Of a DNA stretch of 54,257 nt, positions 6,759-14,788 are shown in pieces. Source of the stretch: Aeromicrobium sp. CnD17-E. Its GTDB lineage: Bacteria > Actinomycetota > Actinomycetes > Propionibacteriales > Nocardioidaceae. The first letter of the stretch is position 1. Every line of letters starts with the position of its first letter. The position numbers were made by a program, and so were the translations under genes. Location of the stretch: positions 1 to 54,257 of the forward strand of contig NZ_JAMXRU010000012.1 of NCBI RefSeq assembly GCF_024124745.1, read 5' to 3'. The notes beneath the pieces were generated by a model. The model searched no databases and was not told the origin of the DNA. It saw only the letters and a list, made by a program, of their open reading frames with translations.

Positions 6759-7346
6759 TCAGGCCCGACCGAACAGCAGCCGGAACCTCGACGCCCGCAC
6801 CGACACGACCGGACGCCGTCCTGCGAGCAGCGACAACGGGCCGCAGAACGTCCACGACGTGCGCACCAGCTGCGCGCCGAGCCGTCCGCGCACGGGTGTG
6901 ACGACCGCACGCCCGGCTCGACGCTGCACCACGCGGAACGCGAGCGGCCAACGACCCGGCAGGGGCGCCGTGCGCTCGACCTCGACGCTCGCCAGGCCGT
7001 CGCCGCGGTGCCGACGCCCCGGCTCGACGTCGAAGCGGGCGAGGTCCTTCGGGATGGCCCACAGGGCGCGACCACCGTCGCGCGACGCCTCGCTGTCGAC
7101 CCAGATCCACGGGATCCACACGCGCGGTCGCACGCCGCGACGCACGAGCACGGTCGCCATGACCTCGTCGTAGACGAGCGGGCTTGGCTCCTCGTACCGG
7201 AAGAACGCAGCGGTCACGACCGCCCGCCCCGCCACGGAGACGACGCGGGTGCCCGGCGGCGGCGCCGGGAGCGACCGGACGGGCACGAGGAACACCGACG
7301 CGACCGCCTGCCCGTGCAGGTCCCACGGCTCCGGGGGGTAGGTCAC
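6759..7346 (-). CDS. Acetoacetate decarboxylase-fold protein
   Basis: 195 residues resembling the acetoacetate decarboxylase (ADC) beta-barrel superfamily. The diagnostic region is VWIPWIWVDSEASRDGGRAL followed by WAIPKDLARF, matching the E/GR/W-x-x-PK pattern in which ADC carries its Schiff-base lysine. In clostridial ADC two adjacent lysines occur; here the second position is Asp (PKD), so true decarboxylase activity is uncertain and a different ligand-binding or hydrolytic role is possible. The GTG start overlaps the TGA of the monooxygenase gene (GTGA), so it is translationally coupled as the third gene of the TetR operon. Substrate unknown. Confidence 0.65.
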   Translation of the reverse strand: MTYPPEPWDLHGQAVASVFLVPVRSLPAPPPGTRVVSVAGRAVVTAAFFRYEEPSPLVYDEVMATVLVRRGVRPRVWIPWIWVDSEASRDGGRALWAIPKDLARFDVEPGRRHRGDGLASVEVERTAPLPGRWPLAFRVVQRRAGRAVVTPVRGRLGAQLVRTSWTFCGPLSLLAGRRPVVSVRASRFRLLFGRA

Positions 7347-8764
7347 GCCCACGCGAAGTCCTCGACGTCGAGCGAGCGCACCCGACGGTGGTACGGGTAC
7401 GTCGACCCGGGCCAGTTCGACGTGATGCGACCCGACGGGTGGCGGTACCAGCTGTCGCAGCTGCCCCAGACGGACCTCTCCAGCCGCTCCTGCACCTGGC
7501 GGTCGTACGCGGCCTCGACCTCGGGTCGCACGTCGACCGTGGCGTGGGCTCCCTCGCGCATCCGGTCGAGCACCAGGCGCATGTGCCGGGCCTGCGCCTC
7601 GAGCATGTAGATGATCGACCCGCCGCCGAGGTTCGTGTTCGGGCCGTAGGAGACGAACAGGTTCGGGAAGCCCGGTACGTACATGCCGAGGTGGGCGTGC
7701 GCGCCGTCGACCCAGCGCTTGGCGAGGGCCTCGCCGTCCACGCCGCGCACGTCGATCGTGTCGAGGAAGTCCTGGGCGGCGAAGCCCGTCCCGTAGACGA
7801 CGACGTCGGCAGGGTGCACGGTGCCGTCGGCGGTCTCCAGCCCCTCGGGGACCACCCGCACGATGCGCTCGGCGACGACGTCGACGTGGTCGCGCTCCAG
7901 CGTCGGGTAGAACGTGTTGGAGAACAGGATCCGCTTGCAGCCGATCGGGTAGTCGGGCGTGAGGACCTCGCGCAGGCGCGGGTCGCGCACCTGGCGGTGC
8001 AGGTGCGCGAGGGCCACGCGCTTCTCGATGGCGCCGACGACCGTCCCCTCGTCGAGACCTCGCGAGAACTGCTCGCCGAGCGTCCACCACAGCGGGCGCT
8101 CGAGCCGGATCCCCGGCCGCCACCAGCGGGGGAGCGGACCGTCGGGCTTGGGCAGGATGTAGTTCGGGGAGCGCTGGAACAAGGTGAGCTCGCCGGCGAC
8201 GTCGGCCAGGTGCGGGATGTACTGGATGGCGCTCGCGCCGACGCCGACCGCGGCGACCCGCTTCCCGCGCAGGTCGAGGTCGTGGTCCCAGCGCGCCGAG
8301 TGGAACGCGTCGCCCTCGAAGTCGTCGATGCCGGGGATGGAGGGCAGGCGTGGCTCCGACAGCTGTCCCACGGCGCTCACCAGCACCTGCACCCGCTCGA
8401 CCGACCCGTCGGCGAACCCGACCTCCCACTGCCGGTCGGTCTCGTGCCAGTGCGCCGAGACGACCTCGCGGCCCAGGTGCACGAGCGGCGTGATGCCGAG
8501 GTCGTCGGCGGTGCGCCGCAGGTAGGCGTGGATCTCCGGCTGCAGCGCGTACCGGCGCGACCAGTCGGTGTTCACGGCGAAGGAGAACGAGTACAGCGGC
8601 GAGGGGACGTCGCAGCCGGCGCCGGGGTAGGTGTTGTCGCGCCACACGCCCCCGACGTCGTCGCCACGCTCCCACAGCCGTACGTCGGTGTGCCCGTGCT
8701 GCAGGAGCTCGGCTGCCACGGCGATGCCGCCGAAGCCCGAGCCGATGATGCCGACGGACGTCAT
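7343..8764 (-). CDS. Flavin-dependent Baeyer-Villiger-type monooxygenase
   Basis: 473 residues. The N-terminal FAD-binding motif is GSGFGG (residues 8-13) and a second Rossmann motif for NADPH is GVGASA (about 174-179). Between them FEGDAFHSARWD (149-160) fits the type I Baeyer-Villiger fingerprint FxGxxxHxxxW(P/D) exactly. Such enzymes insert one oxygen atom next to a ketone to give an ester or lactone; some family members oxidise N or S instead. Its ATG overlaps the TGA of the upstream TetR gene (ATGA) and its stop overlaps the next start, so it is the middle gene of a three-gene operon. With the divergent ChoD-like oxidase it suggests steroid, terpenoid or alicyclic ketone catabolism. Confidence 0.85.
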   Translation of the reverse strand: MTSVGIIGSGFGGIAVAAELLQHGHTDVRLWERGDDVGGVWRDNTYPGAGCDVPSPLYSFSFAVNTDWSRRYALQPEIHAYLRRTADDLGITPLVHLGREVVSAHWHETDRQWEVGFADGSVERVQVLVSAVGQLSEPRLPSIPGIDDFEGDAFHSARWDHDLDLRGKRVAAVGVGASAIQYIPHLADVAGELTLFQRSPNYILPKPDGPLPRWWRPGIRLERPLWWTLGEQFSRGLDEGTVVGAIEKRVALAHLHRQVRDPRLREVLTPDYPIGCKRILFSNTFYPTLERDHVDVVAERIVRVVPEGLETADGTVHPADVVVYGTGFAAQDFLDTIDVRGVDGEALAKRWVDGAHAHLGMYVPGFPNLFVSYGPNTNLGGGSIIYMLEAQARHMRLVLDRMREGAHATVDVRPEVEAAYDRQVQERLERSVWGSCDSWYRHPSGRITSNWPGSTYPYHRRVRSLDVEDFAWA

Positions 8765-9339
8765 GAGCCCTCCAGGACGTGGACGAGGTGGGTGGTGAGC
8801 AGGTCGAGGACGTCGTCGCGCGTGAGCGTGCCCCGCTGGAGCCACTCCCGGCACAGCGCCTTCACGTACGCGGCCGAGGCCCGTAGCCGGGCCCGCAGCA
8901 CAGGGGAGTCGGGCAGCCCGACGGCGTCGAGCACGAGGCGTGCGGCGCGGTCGTCGGCCTCGTCGACCACGACCTGCAGGTCGGACTCCCCGTGCAGCTC
9001 GGCGGCGCCCGACGCGGCGACCCAGGCCTGCCCGTACGTCTGCGCGGCGTCGAGGATCCAGTCCATCGTCACCCGCACCCGCTCCTCCATCGGCAGGTGC
9101 AGCAGGTCGGGCAGCTCGGTCTCCGGCATGAACGTCGAGTCGCGCATGACGGCGAGGAAGATCTCGCGCTTGGAGCCGAAGTAGTGGTGCAGCAGCCCCC
9201 GCGTGACGCCGGCCGCGCTCGCCAGCTCGGCCAGCGAGACGTCGTCGTAGGCGCGCTCGGCGTACAGCGTGCGGGCGGCCTCGAGGATCTGGCGACGGCG
9301 CGCGTCGGGCTCGAGGCGGTGGCGGGGCAGAGCGGTCAC
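8761..9339 (-). CDS. TetR-family transcriptional regulator
   Basis: 192 residues from the GTG at 9339. The N-terminal HTH is clear: RRRQILEAARTLYAERAYDD, then SLAELASAAGVTRGLLHHYF with the GSK turn typical of TetR proteins. The rest is a helical ligand-binding domain without recognisable specificity. A longer version could start at a TTG at 9366, but that would lie inside the promoter; the chosen GTG is 6 bases downstream of a -10-like TTCACT whose -35 is TTGACA at 17-bp spacing. It is the first gene of the operon with the monooxygenase and ADC-fold genes and probably represses both its own operon and the divergent oxidoreductase. Confidence 0.88.
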   Translation of the reverse strand: MTALPRHRLEPDARRRQILEAARTLYAERAYDDVSLAELASAAGVTRGLLHHYFGSKREIFLAVMRDSTFMPETELPDLLHLPMEERVRVTMDWILDAAQTYGQAWVAASGAAELHGESDLQVVVDEADDRAARLVLDAVGLPDSPVLRARLRASAAYVKALCREWLQRGTLTRDDVLDLLTTHLVHVLEGS

Positions 9340-9345
9340 GCGACG

Positions 9346-9374
9346 AGTGAACAACGCTATTGGCAAAGTGTCAA
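9346..9374 (-). promoter_or_regulatory. Promoter of the TetR-monooxygenase operon
   Basis: Minus strand: -35 TTGACA (9374-9369), 17-bp spacer, -10-like TTCACT (9351-9346), then 6 bases to the GTG at 9339. The -35 is one arm of the palindrome at 9360-9374. Confidence 0.55.
9360..9374. promoter_or_regulatory. Candidate TetR operator shared by two divergent promoters
   Basis: TTGGCAAAGTGTCAA is an imperfect palindrome of the form TTGNCA-N3-TGNCAA. Its left arm is the -35 of the plus-strand promoter and its right arm, read on the other strand, is the -35 of the minus-strand promoter. A dimer bound here would block both. Confidence 0.45.
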
Positions 9375-9388
9375 CAAGCGGGTACGGT
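9360..9388 (+). promoter_or_regulatory. Promoter of the GMC oxidoreductase gene
   Basis: -35 TTGGCA (9360-9365), exactly 17-bp spacer, -10 TACGGT (9383-9388), then 7 bases to the ATG at 9396; no Shine-Dalgarno, so probably leaderless. Confidence 0.65.
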
Positions 9389-9395
9389 GCGCGAC

Positions 9396-11090
9396 ATGAA
9401 GCACTACGACGTCCTGGTGGTCGGCTCCGGGTTCGGCGGCAGCGTGACCGCGCTCAGGCTCACCGAGAAGGGCTACGCGGTCGGTGTCATGGAGGCGGGC
9501 CGACGCTTCGCCGACGACGAGCTGCCCGAGACGTCGTGGCGTCTGCGCCGCTACCTGTGGGCCCCGTGGGCGCGCTGCTTCGGCATCATGCGCATCACGC
9601 CGCTCAAGGACGTCCTCATCGCGAGCGGCACCGGCGTCGGTGGCGGCTCCCTGGTGTACGCGAACACGCTCTACCAGCCGCTCGACGGCTTCTACGACGA
9701 CCCGCAGTGGGCCCATGTCACCGACTGGCGCGACGAGCTCGCCCCGCACTACGACCAGGCCCGCCGCATGCTCGGGGTCGCGACCTACCCGCGCACGACC
9801 CTGCCCGACCGGTTGATGGCGGAGGTCGCCGAGGGGCTCGGCGTCGGCGACACGGTCCACGCCGCCGACGTCGGCGTGCTGTTCGGCGACCGTCCCGGCG
9901 AGGAGGTCGACGACCCCTACTTCGGCGGCGCCGGGCCTGCACGCCGCACGTGCACCGACTGCGGTGCCTGCATGACCGGCTGCCGGCACAACGCGAAGAA
10001 CACGCTCGTGAAGAACTACCTGCACCTGGCCGAGCGGGGCGGCGCCCAGGTGCACCCGCTGACCACGGTGACCGACGTGCGCCCGCGGCGCGGCGGTGGC
10101 TACGTGGTGCACACGCGACGCACCGGCAACCGGCTGCGGCGTCGTCGCTTCAGTGCCGACCAGGTGGTCTTCGCGGGCAACGCGCTCAACACGCAGGACC
10201 TGCTGCACCGGCTCCGCCGTCGCTCGCTGCCGGAGATCTCCGAGCGGCTGGGGGAGCTGAGCCGCACGAACTCCGAGGCGGTGCTCTCGGCCCGCGCGAG
10301 CGCGAAGGACGCCGACGTCACGCCCGGCGTCGCGATCACGTCGTCGTTCCACCCCGACCCGCAGACGCACGTCGAGCCCGTCCGCTACGGCCGGGGCTCG
10401 GGCGCGCTGAGCCTGATGAACATGGCGCTGGCCGACCACCGCGGCGGGGGCTCGCAGCTGCGCAAGGTGCTGCGCGGCTACCGCGGCCTCGGGCTGCGCG
10501 GCACGCTGCGCCTGCACGACCCGCGCCGCTGGGCCGAGCAGTCGGTCGTGGTGCTCGTCATGCAGTCGCTCGACAACTCCGTCACGACGTTCCTGAAGCG
10601 CGGTCCGTTCGGCCTCAGGATGAGCAGCCGGCAGGGCACGGGCGCGCCGAACCCGTCGCACATCCCCGTGGCCGACCACGTCGCCCGCGAGATCGCCGAC
10701 AAGCTCGACGGCGTGCCGGGCGGCTCCGTCGGCGAGCTCGTCGGCATCCCGCTCACGGCCCACTTCATCGGGGGCTGCCCGATCGGCACCACGCCGCAGG
10801 AGGGCGTCATCGACCCCTACCAGCGGCTGTTCGGGCACGACGGCCTGCACGTCGCGGACGGCTCGGCCATCAGCGCGAACCTCGGGGTCAATCCGTCGCT
10901 GACGATCACGGCCCAGGCGGAGCGGGCGATGTCGTTCTGGCCCAACCGCGGCGAGCCCGACCCGCGTCCGCCGCTCGGGTCGGCGTACCGCCGGGTCGAC
11001 GCCGTCGCCCCCCACCGGCCGGTCGTGCCCGAGGGCGCGCCGGGCGCGCTGCTCCTGCCCACGCCGCGCCTGCGCGTCGGGGCCTCGTGA
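9396..11090 (+). CDS. GMC-family oxidoreductase, ChoD (cholesterol oxidase)-like
   Basis: 564 residues. FAD dinucleotide-binding motif GSGFGGSVTALRL at residues 10-22; the GMC substrate and flavin regions include SGTGVGGGSLVYAN (about 77-90) and a C-terminal HVADGSAISANLGVNPSLT segment holding the conserved active-site Asn region. Residues 186-196 contain four cysteines (TCTDCGACMTGCRH, spacing CxxCxxCxxxC), which resembles a ferredoxin-type cluster site and is characteristic of the ChoD/Rv3409c subgroup of GMC proteins rather than secreted cholesterol oxidases. There is no signal peptide. It probably oxidises an alcohol on a steroid- or terpenoid-like compound; direct cholesterol oxidase activity is unproven for this subgroup. 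It is divergent from the TetR operon and shares its operator. Confidence 0.82.
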   Translation: MKHYDVLVVGSGFGGSVTALRLTEKGYAVGVMEAGRRFADDELPETSWRLRRYLWAPWARCFGIMRITPLKDVLIASGTGVGGGSLVYANTLYQPLDGFYDDPQWAHVTDWRDELAPHYDQARRMLGVATYPRTTLPDRLMAEVAEGLGVGDTVHAADVGVLFGDRPGEEVDDPYFGGAGPARRTCTDCGACMTGCRHNAKNTLVKNYLHLAERGGAQVHPLTTVTDVRPRRGGGYVVHTRRTGNRLRRRRFSADQVVFAGNALNTQDLLHRLRRRSLPEISERLGELSRTNSEAVLSARASAKDADVTPGVAITSSFHPDPQTHVEPVRYGRGSGALSLMNMALADHRGGGSQLRKVLRGYRGLGLRGTLRLHDPRRWAEQSVVVLVMQSLDNSVTTFLKRGPFGLRMSSRQGTGAPNPSHIPVADHVAREIADKLDGVPGGSVGELVGIPLTAHFIGGCPIGTTPQEGVIDPYQRLFGHDGLHVADGSAISANLGVNPSLTITAQAERAMSFWPNRGEPDPRPPLGSAYRRVDAVAPHRPVVPEGAPGALLLPTPRLRVGAS

Positions 11091-11108
11091 CGCCTCGCCG
11101 ACGTCAGG

Positions 11109-11567
11109 TCAGTCGGGGACGCCCCAGGTGTACGTCTGCTTGACCAGCTTCAGGTAGGTGAACGTCTCGGTGCTGACGACGTCGTCCCGGGCGCGGATGT
11201 TCTCCGACAGCACCTGCAGCAGGTGCTCGTCGGTCTCGCACACGAGCTCGAGGATGATGTCGAACGAGCCCGCCGTGATGACCACGTAGTCGACCTCGGG
11301 GATCTCGGCGAGGCTCTCGGCGAGCGGCTCCAGCGGACCCCTGCCGCGGATGCCGATGAGCGCCTCCCGGGCGAAGCCGAGCTGCATCGGGTCGGTGACC
11401 GCGACGATGTTGATGACGCCGGAGTCCGTCAGCTTCTGCACGCGCTGGCGCACCGCGGCCTCCGAGAGCCCGACCTCCTTGCCGATGGCCGCGTACGACA
11501 TGCGGCCGTCGACCTGCAGCAGCGCGATGATGCGCTTGGCGACCTCGTCGAGCACCGGCGCGCTCAT
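11109..11567 (-). CDS. Lrp/AsnC-family transcriptional regulator
   Basis: 152 residues: N-terminal HTH (VDGRMSYAAIGKEVGLSEAA, then VRQRVQKL) and a C-terminal RAM/AsnC ligand-binding domain (VDYVVITAGSFDIILELVCE). Lrp proteins sense amino acids or related small molecules and often act on neighbouring genes. It lies 37 bases downstream of the aminotransferase gene on the same strand, separated only by a 14-codon overlapping mini-ORF, so it is co-transcribed. A likely target is the divergent intergenic region at 13021-13171. Confidence 0.9.
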   Translation of the reverse strand: MSAPVLDEVAKRIIALLQVDGRMSYAAIGKEVGLSEAAVRQRVQKLTDSGVINIVAVTDPMQLGFAREALIGIRGRGPLEPLAESLAEIPEVDYVVITAGSFDIILELVCETDEHLLQVLSENIRARDDVVSTETFTYLKLVKQTYTWGVPD

Positions 11568-11608
11568 GGCGTCGCCTCGGCGACGAAGGGGGACTGGCGA
11601 ACGTTCAT
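11564..11608 (-). CDS. 14-codon mini-ORF bridging aminotransferase and Lrp genes
   Basis: A 14-residue frame (MNVRQSPFVAEATP) whose ATG overlaps the TGA of the aminotransferase gene and whose TGA overlaps the ATG of the Lrp gene. Its translation would carry ribosomes from one gene to the next. It could be chance; the peptide itself is not recognisable. Confidence 0.25.
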   Translation of the reverse strand: MNVRQSPFVAEATP

Positions 11609-13020
11609 GCGGAGATCTTGGCCCACGCCTCCGTCAGCACGCCACGCAGCACCTGCTCGATCTCGTCGAACTGGGCCTGCTCGGCCACCAGGGGCGGCGC
11701 CAGCTGGACGACCGGGTCGCCCCGGTCGTCGGCGCGGCAGTAGAGGCCGGCGTCGAGCAGTGCGTGCGACATGAACCCGCGCAGGAGCCGGTCGCACTCC
11801 TCGGACGTGAAGGTCTCCTTCGTGTCCTTGTCCTTCACCAGCTCGATGCCGTAGAAGAAGCCGTCGCCGCGGACGTCGCCGACGATCGGCAGGTCGCCGA
11901 GCCGCTCCAGCGTGCTGCGGAACGCGCCCTCCGTCGACCGCACGTGCTGCAGCAGGCCCTCGCGCTCGAAGAGGTCGAGGTTGGCCAGGGCCACGGCGCA
12001 GGAGACCGGGTGCCCGCCGAACGTGTACCCGTGGGCGAACATCTCGCCGGTGCGCTGGAAGGGCTCGGCGACGCGGTCGCTGACGATCGTCGCGCCGAGG
12101 GGGGAGTAGCCCGACGTCAGGCCCTTCGCGCAGGTGATCATGTCGGGCACGTAGCCGTAGCGCTCGGCCCCGAACGTGGTGCCGAGACGTCCGAAGGCGC
12201 AGATCACCTCGTCGGAGACCAGCAGCACGTCGTGACGGTCGCAGATCTCGCGCACCCGCTGGAAGTAGCCGGGCGGCGGCGGGAAGCACCCGCCCGCGTT
12301 CTGCACCGGCTCCAGGAACACGGCGGCGACCGTCTCGGGACCCTCGGCCTCGATGGCCACCTCGATCTGGTCGGCCGCCCAGCGCCCGAACGCCTCGAGG
12401 TCGTCGGCGTGCTGCGGGGCGCGGTAGTGGTTGGTGTTGGGCACCCGGAACGTCGAGGGCACGAGCGGCTCGAACTGCTGCTTCAGCGTCGGGAGACCCG
12501 TGATCGAGAGCGCCCCGTGCGTGGTGCCGTGGTAGGCCACCGAACGGCTGATCACCTTGTGCTTCATCGGCTTGCCGACGAGCTTGAAGTAGTTCTTCGC
12601 CAGCTTCCACGCCGTCTCCACGGCCTCGCCGCCGCCGCTGGAGAAGAACACGCGGTTCAGGTCGCCGGGCGCGAGCGACGCGATCCGCTCCGCGAGGTCG
12701 ATCGCCGTGGGGTGCGCGTACGACCAGAGTGGGAAGAACGCGAGGTCCTGCGCCTGACGGGCCGCCGCCTCGGCGAGCTCACGCCGACCATGGCCGGCCT
12801 GCACGACGAAGAGACCGGCGAGGCCGTCGAGGTAGCGCCGCCCCCGGTCGTCCCAGACGTAGCAGCCCTCGCCCCGGACGATCACGGGCACGTCGGCGGC
12901 GTCGGCGTCCTTCAGGGGCGCGAAGTGCATCCACAGGTGGTCGCGCGCGGCCTTCTGACGTCGCGCGAGCTGCTCGTCGATGCCGGGGGCGCGGTGTGGG
13001 TCGAGCGTTGGGTGGGTCAT
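11605..13020 (-). CDS. Class III PLP aminotransferase (omega-amino acid/amine:pyruvate type)
   Basis: 471 residues. The PLP-binding core is clear: FFSSGGGEAVETAWKLA (phosphate binding), LVSDEVICAFGRLG (aspartate contacting the pyridine N) and ITCAKGLTSGYSPLG with the Schiff-base lysine. SDEVICAFGRLGTTFG with AKGLTSGYSPLGA is most like the omega-amine:pyruvate transaminases that act on putrescine, beta-alanine or similar terminal amines. A strong Shine-Dalgarno GGAGGAACC directly precedes the ATG at 13020. It is the first gene of a unit with the Lrp gene and is divergent from an APC permease, so it probably deaminates the compound that the permease imports. The exact amine is not determinable. 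Confidence 0.85.
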   Translation of the reverse strand: MTHPTLDPHRAPGIDEQLARRQKAARDHLWMHFAPLKDADAADVPVIVRGEGCYVWDDRGRRYLDGLAGLFVVQAGHGRRELAEAAARQAQDLAFFPLWSYAHPTAIDLAERIASLAPGDLNRVFFSSGGGEAVETAWKLAKNYFKLVGKPMKHKVISRSVAYHGTTHGALSITGLPTLKQQFEPLVPSTFRVPNTNHYRAPQHADDLEAFGRWAADQIEVAIEAEGPETVAAVFLEPVQNAGGCFPPPPGYFQRVREICDRHDVLLVSDEVICAFGRLGTTFGAERYGYVPDMITCAKGLTSGYSPLGATIVSDRVAEPFQRTGEMFAHGYTFGGHPVSCAVALANLDLFEREGLLQHVRSTEGAFRSTLERLGDLPIVGDVRGDGFFYGIELVKDKDTKETFTSEECDRLLRGFMSHALLDAGLYCRADDRGDPVVQLAPPLVAEQAQFDEIEQVLRGVLTEAWAKISA

Positions 13021-13171
13021 GGTTCCTCCGATCACTGCGAGTATTCGCGACGGAATGCGTCGAATGCAAGGGTCAAGGCGACTGAACACGTAACGATCAT
13101 GTGACGACTCTTGTGGATTCCGTCGAGCGGGTGCAGAGTTCCTGCAACGAGTCGACGGGAGAGGAGCACCC
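13021..13171. promoter_or_regulatory. Divergent regulatory region with inverted repeats
   Basis: Between the aminotransferase and permease genes. CGACGGAAT (13048-13056) and its exact reverse complement ATTCCGTCG (13117-13125) are 60 bases apart. A weak dyad, CACGTAACGATCATGTG (13087-13103), lies between them. This is where the Lrp-family regulator encoded nearby would be expected to bind. Confidence 0.4.
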
Positions 13172-14713
13172 ATGGCGCAGGACGTGGGACCGGGAGCCGC
13201 CGACGTGGCTCCCACGGGCGGCAAGGGTCTGAAGGCCAACGCGATCGGCTTCTGGGAAGGCCTGTCGATCGGGCTCGACGCGACCGCGCCGGCCTACTCG
13301 ATCGCCGCCGTGCTCGGCTCGATGGTGGTGGTGGCGGGCATCCACGCCCCGGCGGTGCTGTGGCTGTCGTTCGTGCCGATGTTCCTCATCGCCGGTGCGT
13401 TCCTCTACATGAACCGGGCCGACACCGACTGCGGCACCACGTTCTCGTGGGTCACCCGCGCGATGGGCCCCTGGATCGGCTGGATGGGCGGCTGGGCCGT
13501 CTTCACCACCGGCGTGCTCGTCATCGGCTCCCTCGCCGACGTCGCCGCGCGCTACCTCTTCGTCATGGTCGGCGCCGACTCGCTGGCCGCCAACCGCCCG
13601 GTCGTCGTGACGATCGCCGTGGCCATCGTCGTCGTCATGACGTGGCTGTGCGTCCGCGGCACCGAGGCGTCGGCGAGGTTCCAGGTCTGGCTGGTCTTCG
13701 CGCAGGTCGGCGCGCTGCTCCTCTTCGTCGGCGTCGCCGCCGTGCGGCTCGCGACCGGGTCGCTGCCCGCCGGCGCGACGACCCCGAGCTGGAGCTGGCT
13801 CAGCCCGGCCGGGCTCGACTCCCACGAGCTGGTCAGCGGCCTGCTCATCGGCGTCTTCATCTACTGGGGCTGGGAGAGCGCGGTGAACCTGTCCGAGGAG
13901 TCGACCGACGGCGACACCACGCCCGGTCGCGCCGGCATCTGGAGCACGGTCATCCTCGTCGCGACCTACCTCGGCGTCGGGATCGTGACCATCGCCGCCG
14001 GAGGCGTCGACTTCGTCACCGGCTACGAGGACGACGACGCGCTGTTCGGTGCCGTCGGCGACCTCGTCATGGGGCCGTTCGCCTTCGTGCTGCTGCTCTC
14101 GATCATCACCTCGGGCATCGCCTCGACGCAGACGACCATCCTGCCCGCGTCCCGCGTGTCGCTCTCGATGGCGAGCGCCGGGGCGTTCCCGAAGATGTTC
14201 GCCCGCATCCACGAGCGGTACGGGACGCCGTCGTTCAGCACCTGGTTCATCGGCGCCGTGGCCATCGCCTGGTACGTCGGCGCGAGCGCGATCAGCGACA
14301 ACTTCCTGTTCGACTCGATCTCGGCGTTGTCCCTGATGATCGCCTTCTACTACGGCCTGACCGGCCTGGCGTGCGCCATCTACTGGCGTCGACGGCTCTT
14401 CACGTCGGCCAAGGCGTTCCTGTTCATCGGGGTGGGTCCGCTCGTCGGCGCAGGCACCCTCTTCTACCTCCTGTACGAGTCCGTGCTCGACCTCTCCGAC
14501 CCCGGCGCCTCGTACAGCGGCTCGTCGGTGCTCGGCGTCGGGCTGCCGCTCGCGATCGCCGTCGTCTTCCTGGTGCTCGGCCTGGTGCTCATGCTCGTCT
14601 GGCGGTTCACCGTCGGCGCCACGTTCTTCACGCGCAAGGGCTTCGAGACCGTCTCCGACGAGGTGGCGCTCGCGGCGCTCGGCCCGACGCGTCCCGGCGC
14701 GGCCCTGGACTGA
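13172..14713 (+). CDS. APC-superfamily amino acid/amine permease
   Basis: 513 residues with about 12 hydrophobic segments and the helix-1 signature ANAIGFWEGLSIGLDATAPA, a broken first helix with glycines as in APC transporters. GIASTQTTILPASRVSLSMA is the conserved cytoplasmic loop region before helix 8-9. It sits in the cytoplasmic membrane and imports an amino acid or amine by cation symport or exchange. A good Shine-Dalgarno (GGGAGAGGAG) precedes the ATG at 13172. It is divergent from the aminotransferase-Lrp unit and 75 bases upstream of the saccharopine-dehydrogenase-like gene, with which it forms an operon. Confidence 0.88.
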   Translation: MAQDVGPGAADVAPTGGKGLKANAIGFWEGLSIGLDATAPAYSIAAVLGSMVVVAGIHAPAVLWLSFVPMFLIAGAFLYMNRADTDCGTTFSWVTRAMGPWIGWMGGWAVFTTGVLVIGSLADVAARYLFVMVGADSLAANRPVVVTIAVAIVVVMTWLCVRGTEASARFQVWLVFAQVGALLLFVGVAAVRLATGSLPAGATTPSWSWLSPAGLDSHELVSGLLIGVFIYWGWESAVNLSEESTDGDTTPGRAGIWSTVILVATYLGVGIVTIAAGGVDFVTGYEDDDALFGAVGDLVMGPFAFVLLLSIITSGIASTQTTILPASRVSLSMASAGAFPKMFARIHERYGTPSFSTWFIGAVAIAWYVGASAISDNFLFDSISALSLMIAFYYGLTGLACAIYWRRRLFTSAKAFLFIGVGPLVGAGTLFYLLYESVLDLSDPGASYSGSSVLGVGLPLAIAVVFLVLGLVLMLVWRFTVGATFFTRKGFETVSDEVALAALGPTRPGAALD

Positions 14714-14788
14714 GTCGTCGTCGCGCCCCGCCACCTGCTCACCACCCCGCCCCACCGTCCCGAGCCCGGGACACCTCCGAGGAGAGAC

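Noticed and set aside
8761-9366. Longer TetR protein starting at a TTG at 9366
   Set aside because: That start lies within the -35 region shared by both promoters; the GTG at 9339 fits the leaderless spacing and gives a normal TetR N-terminus.
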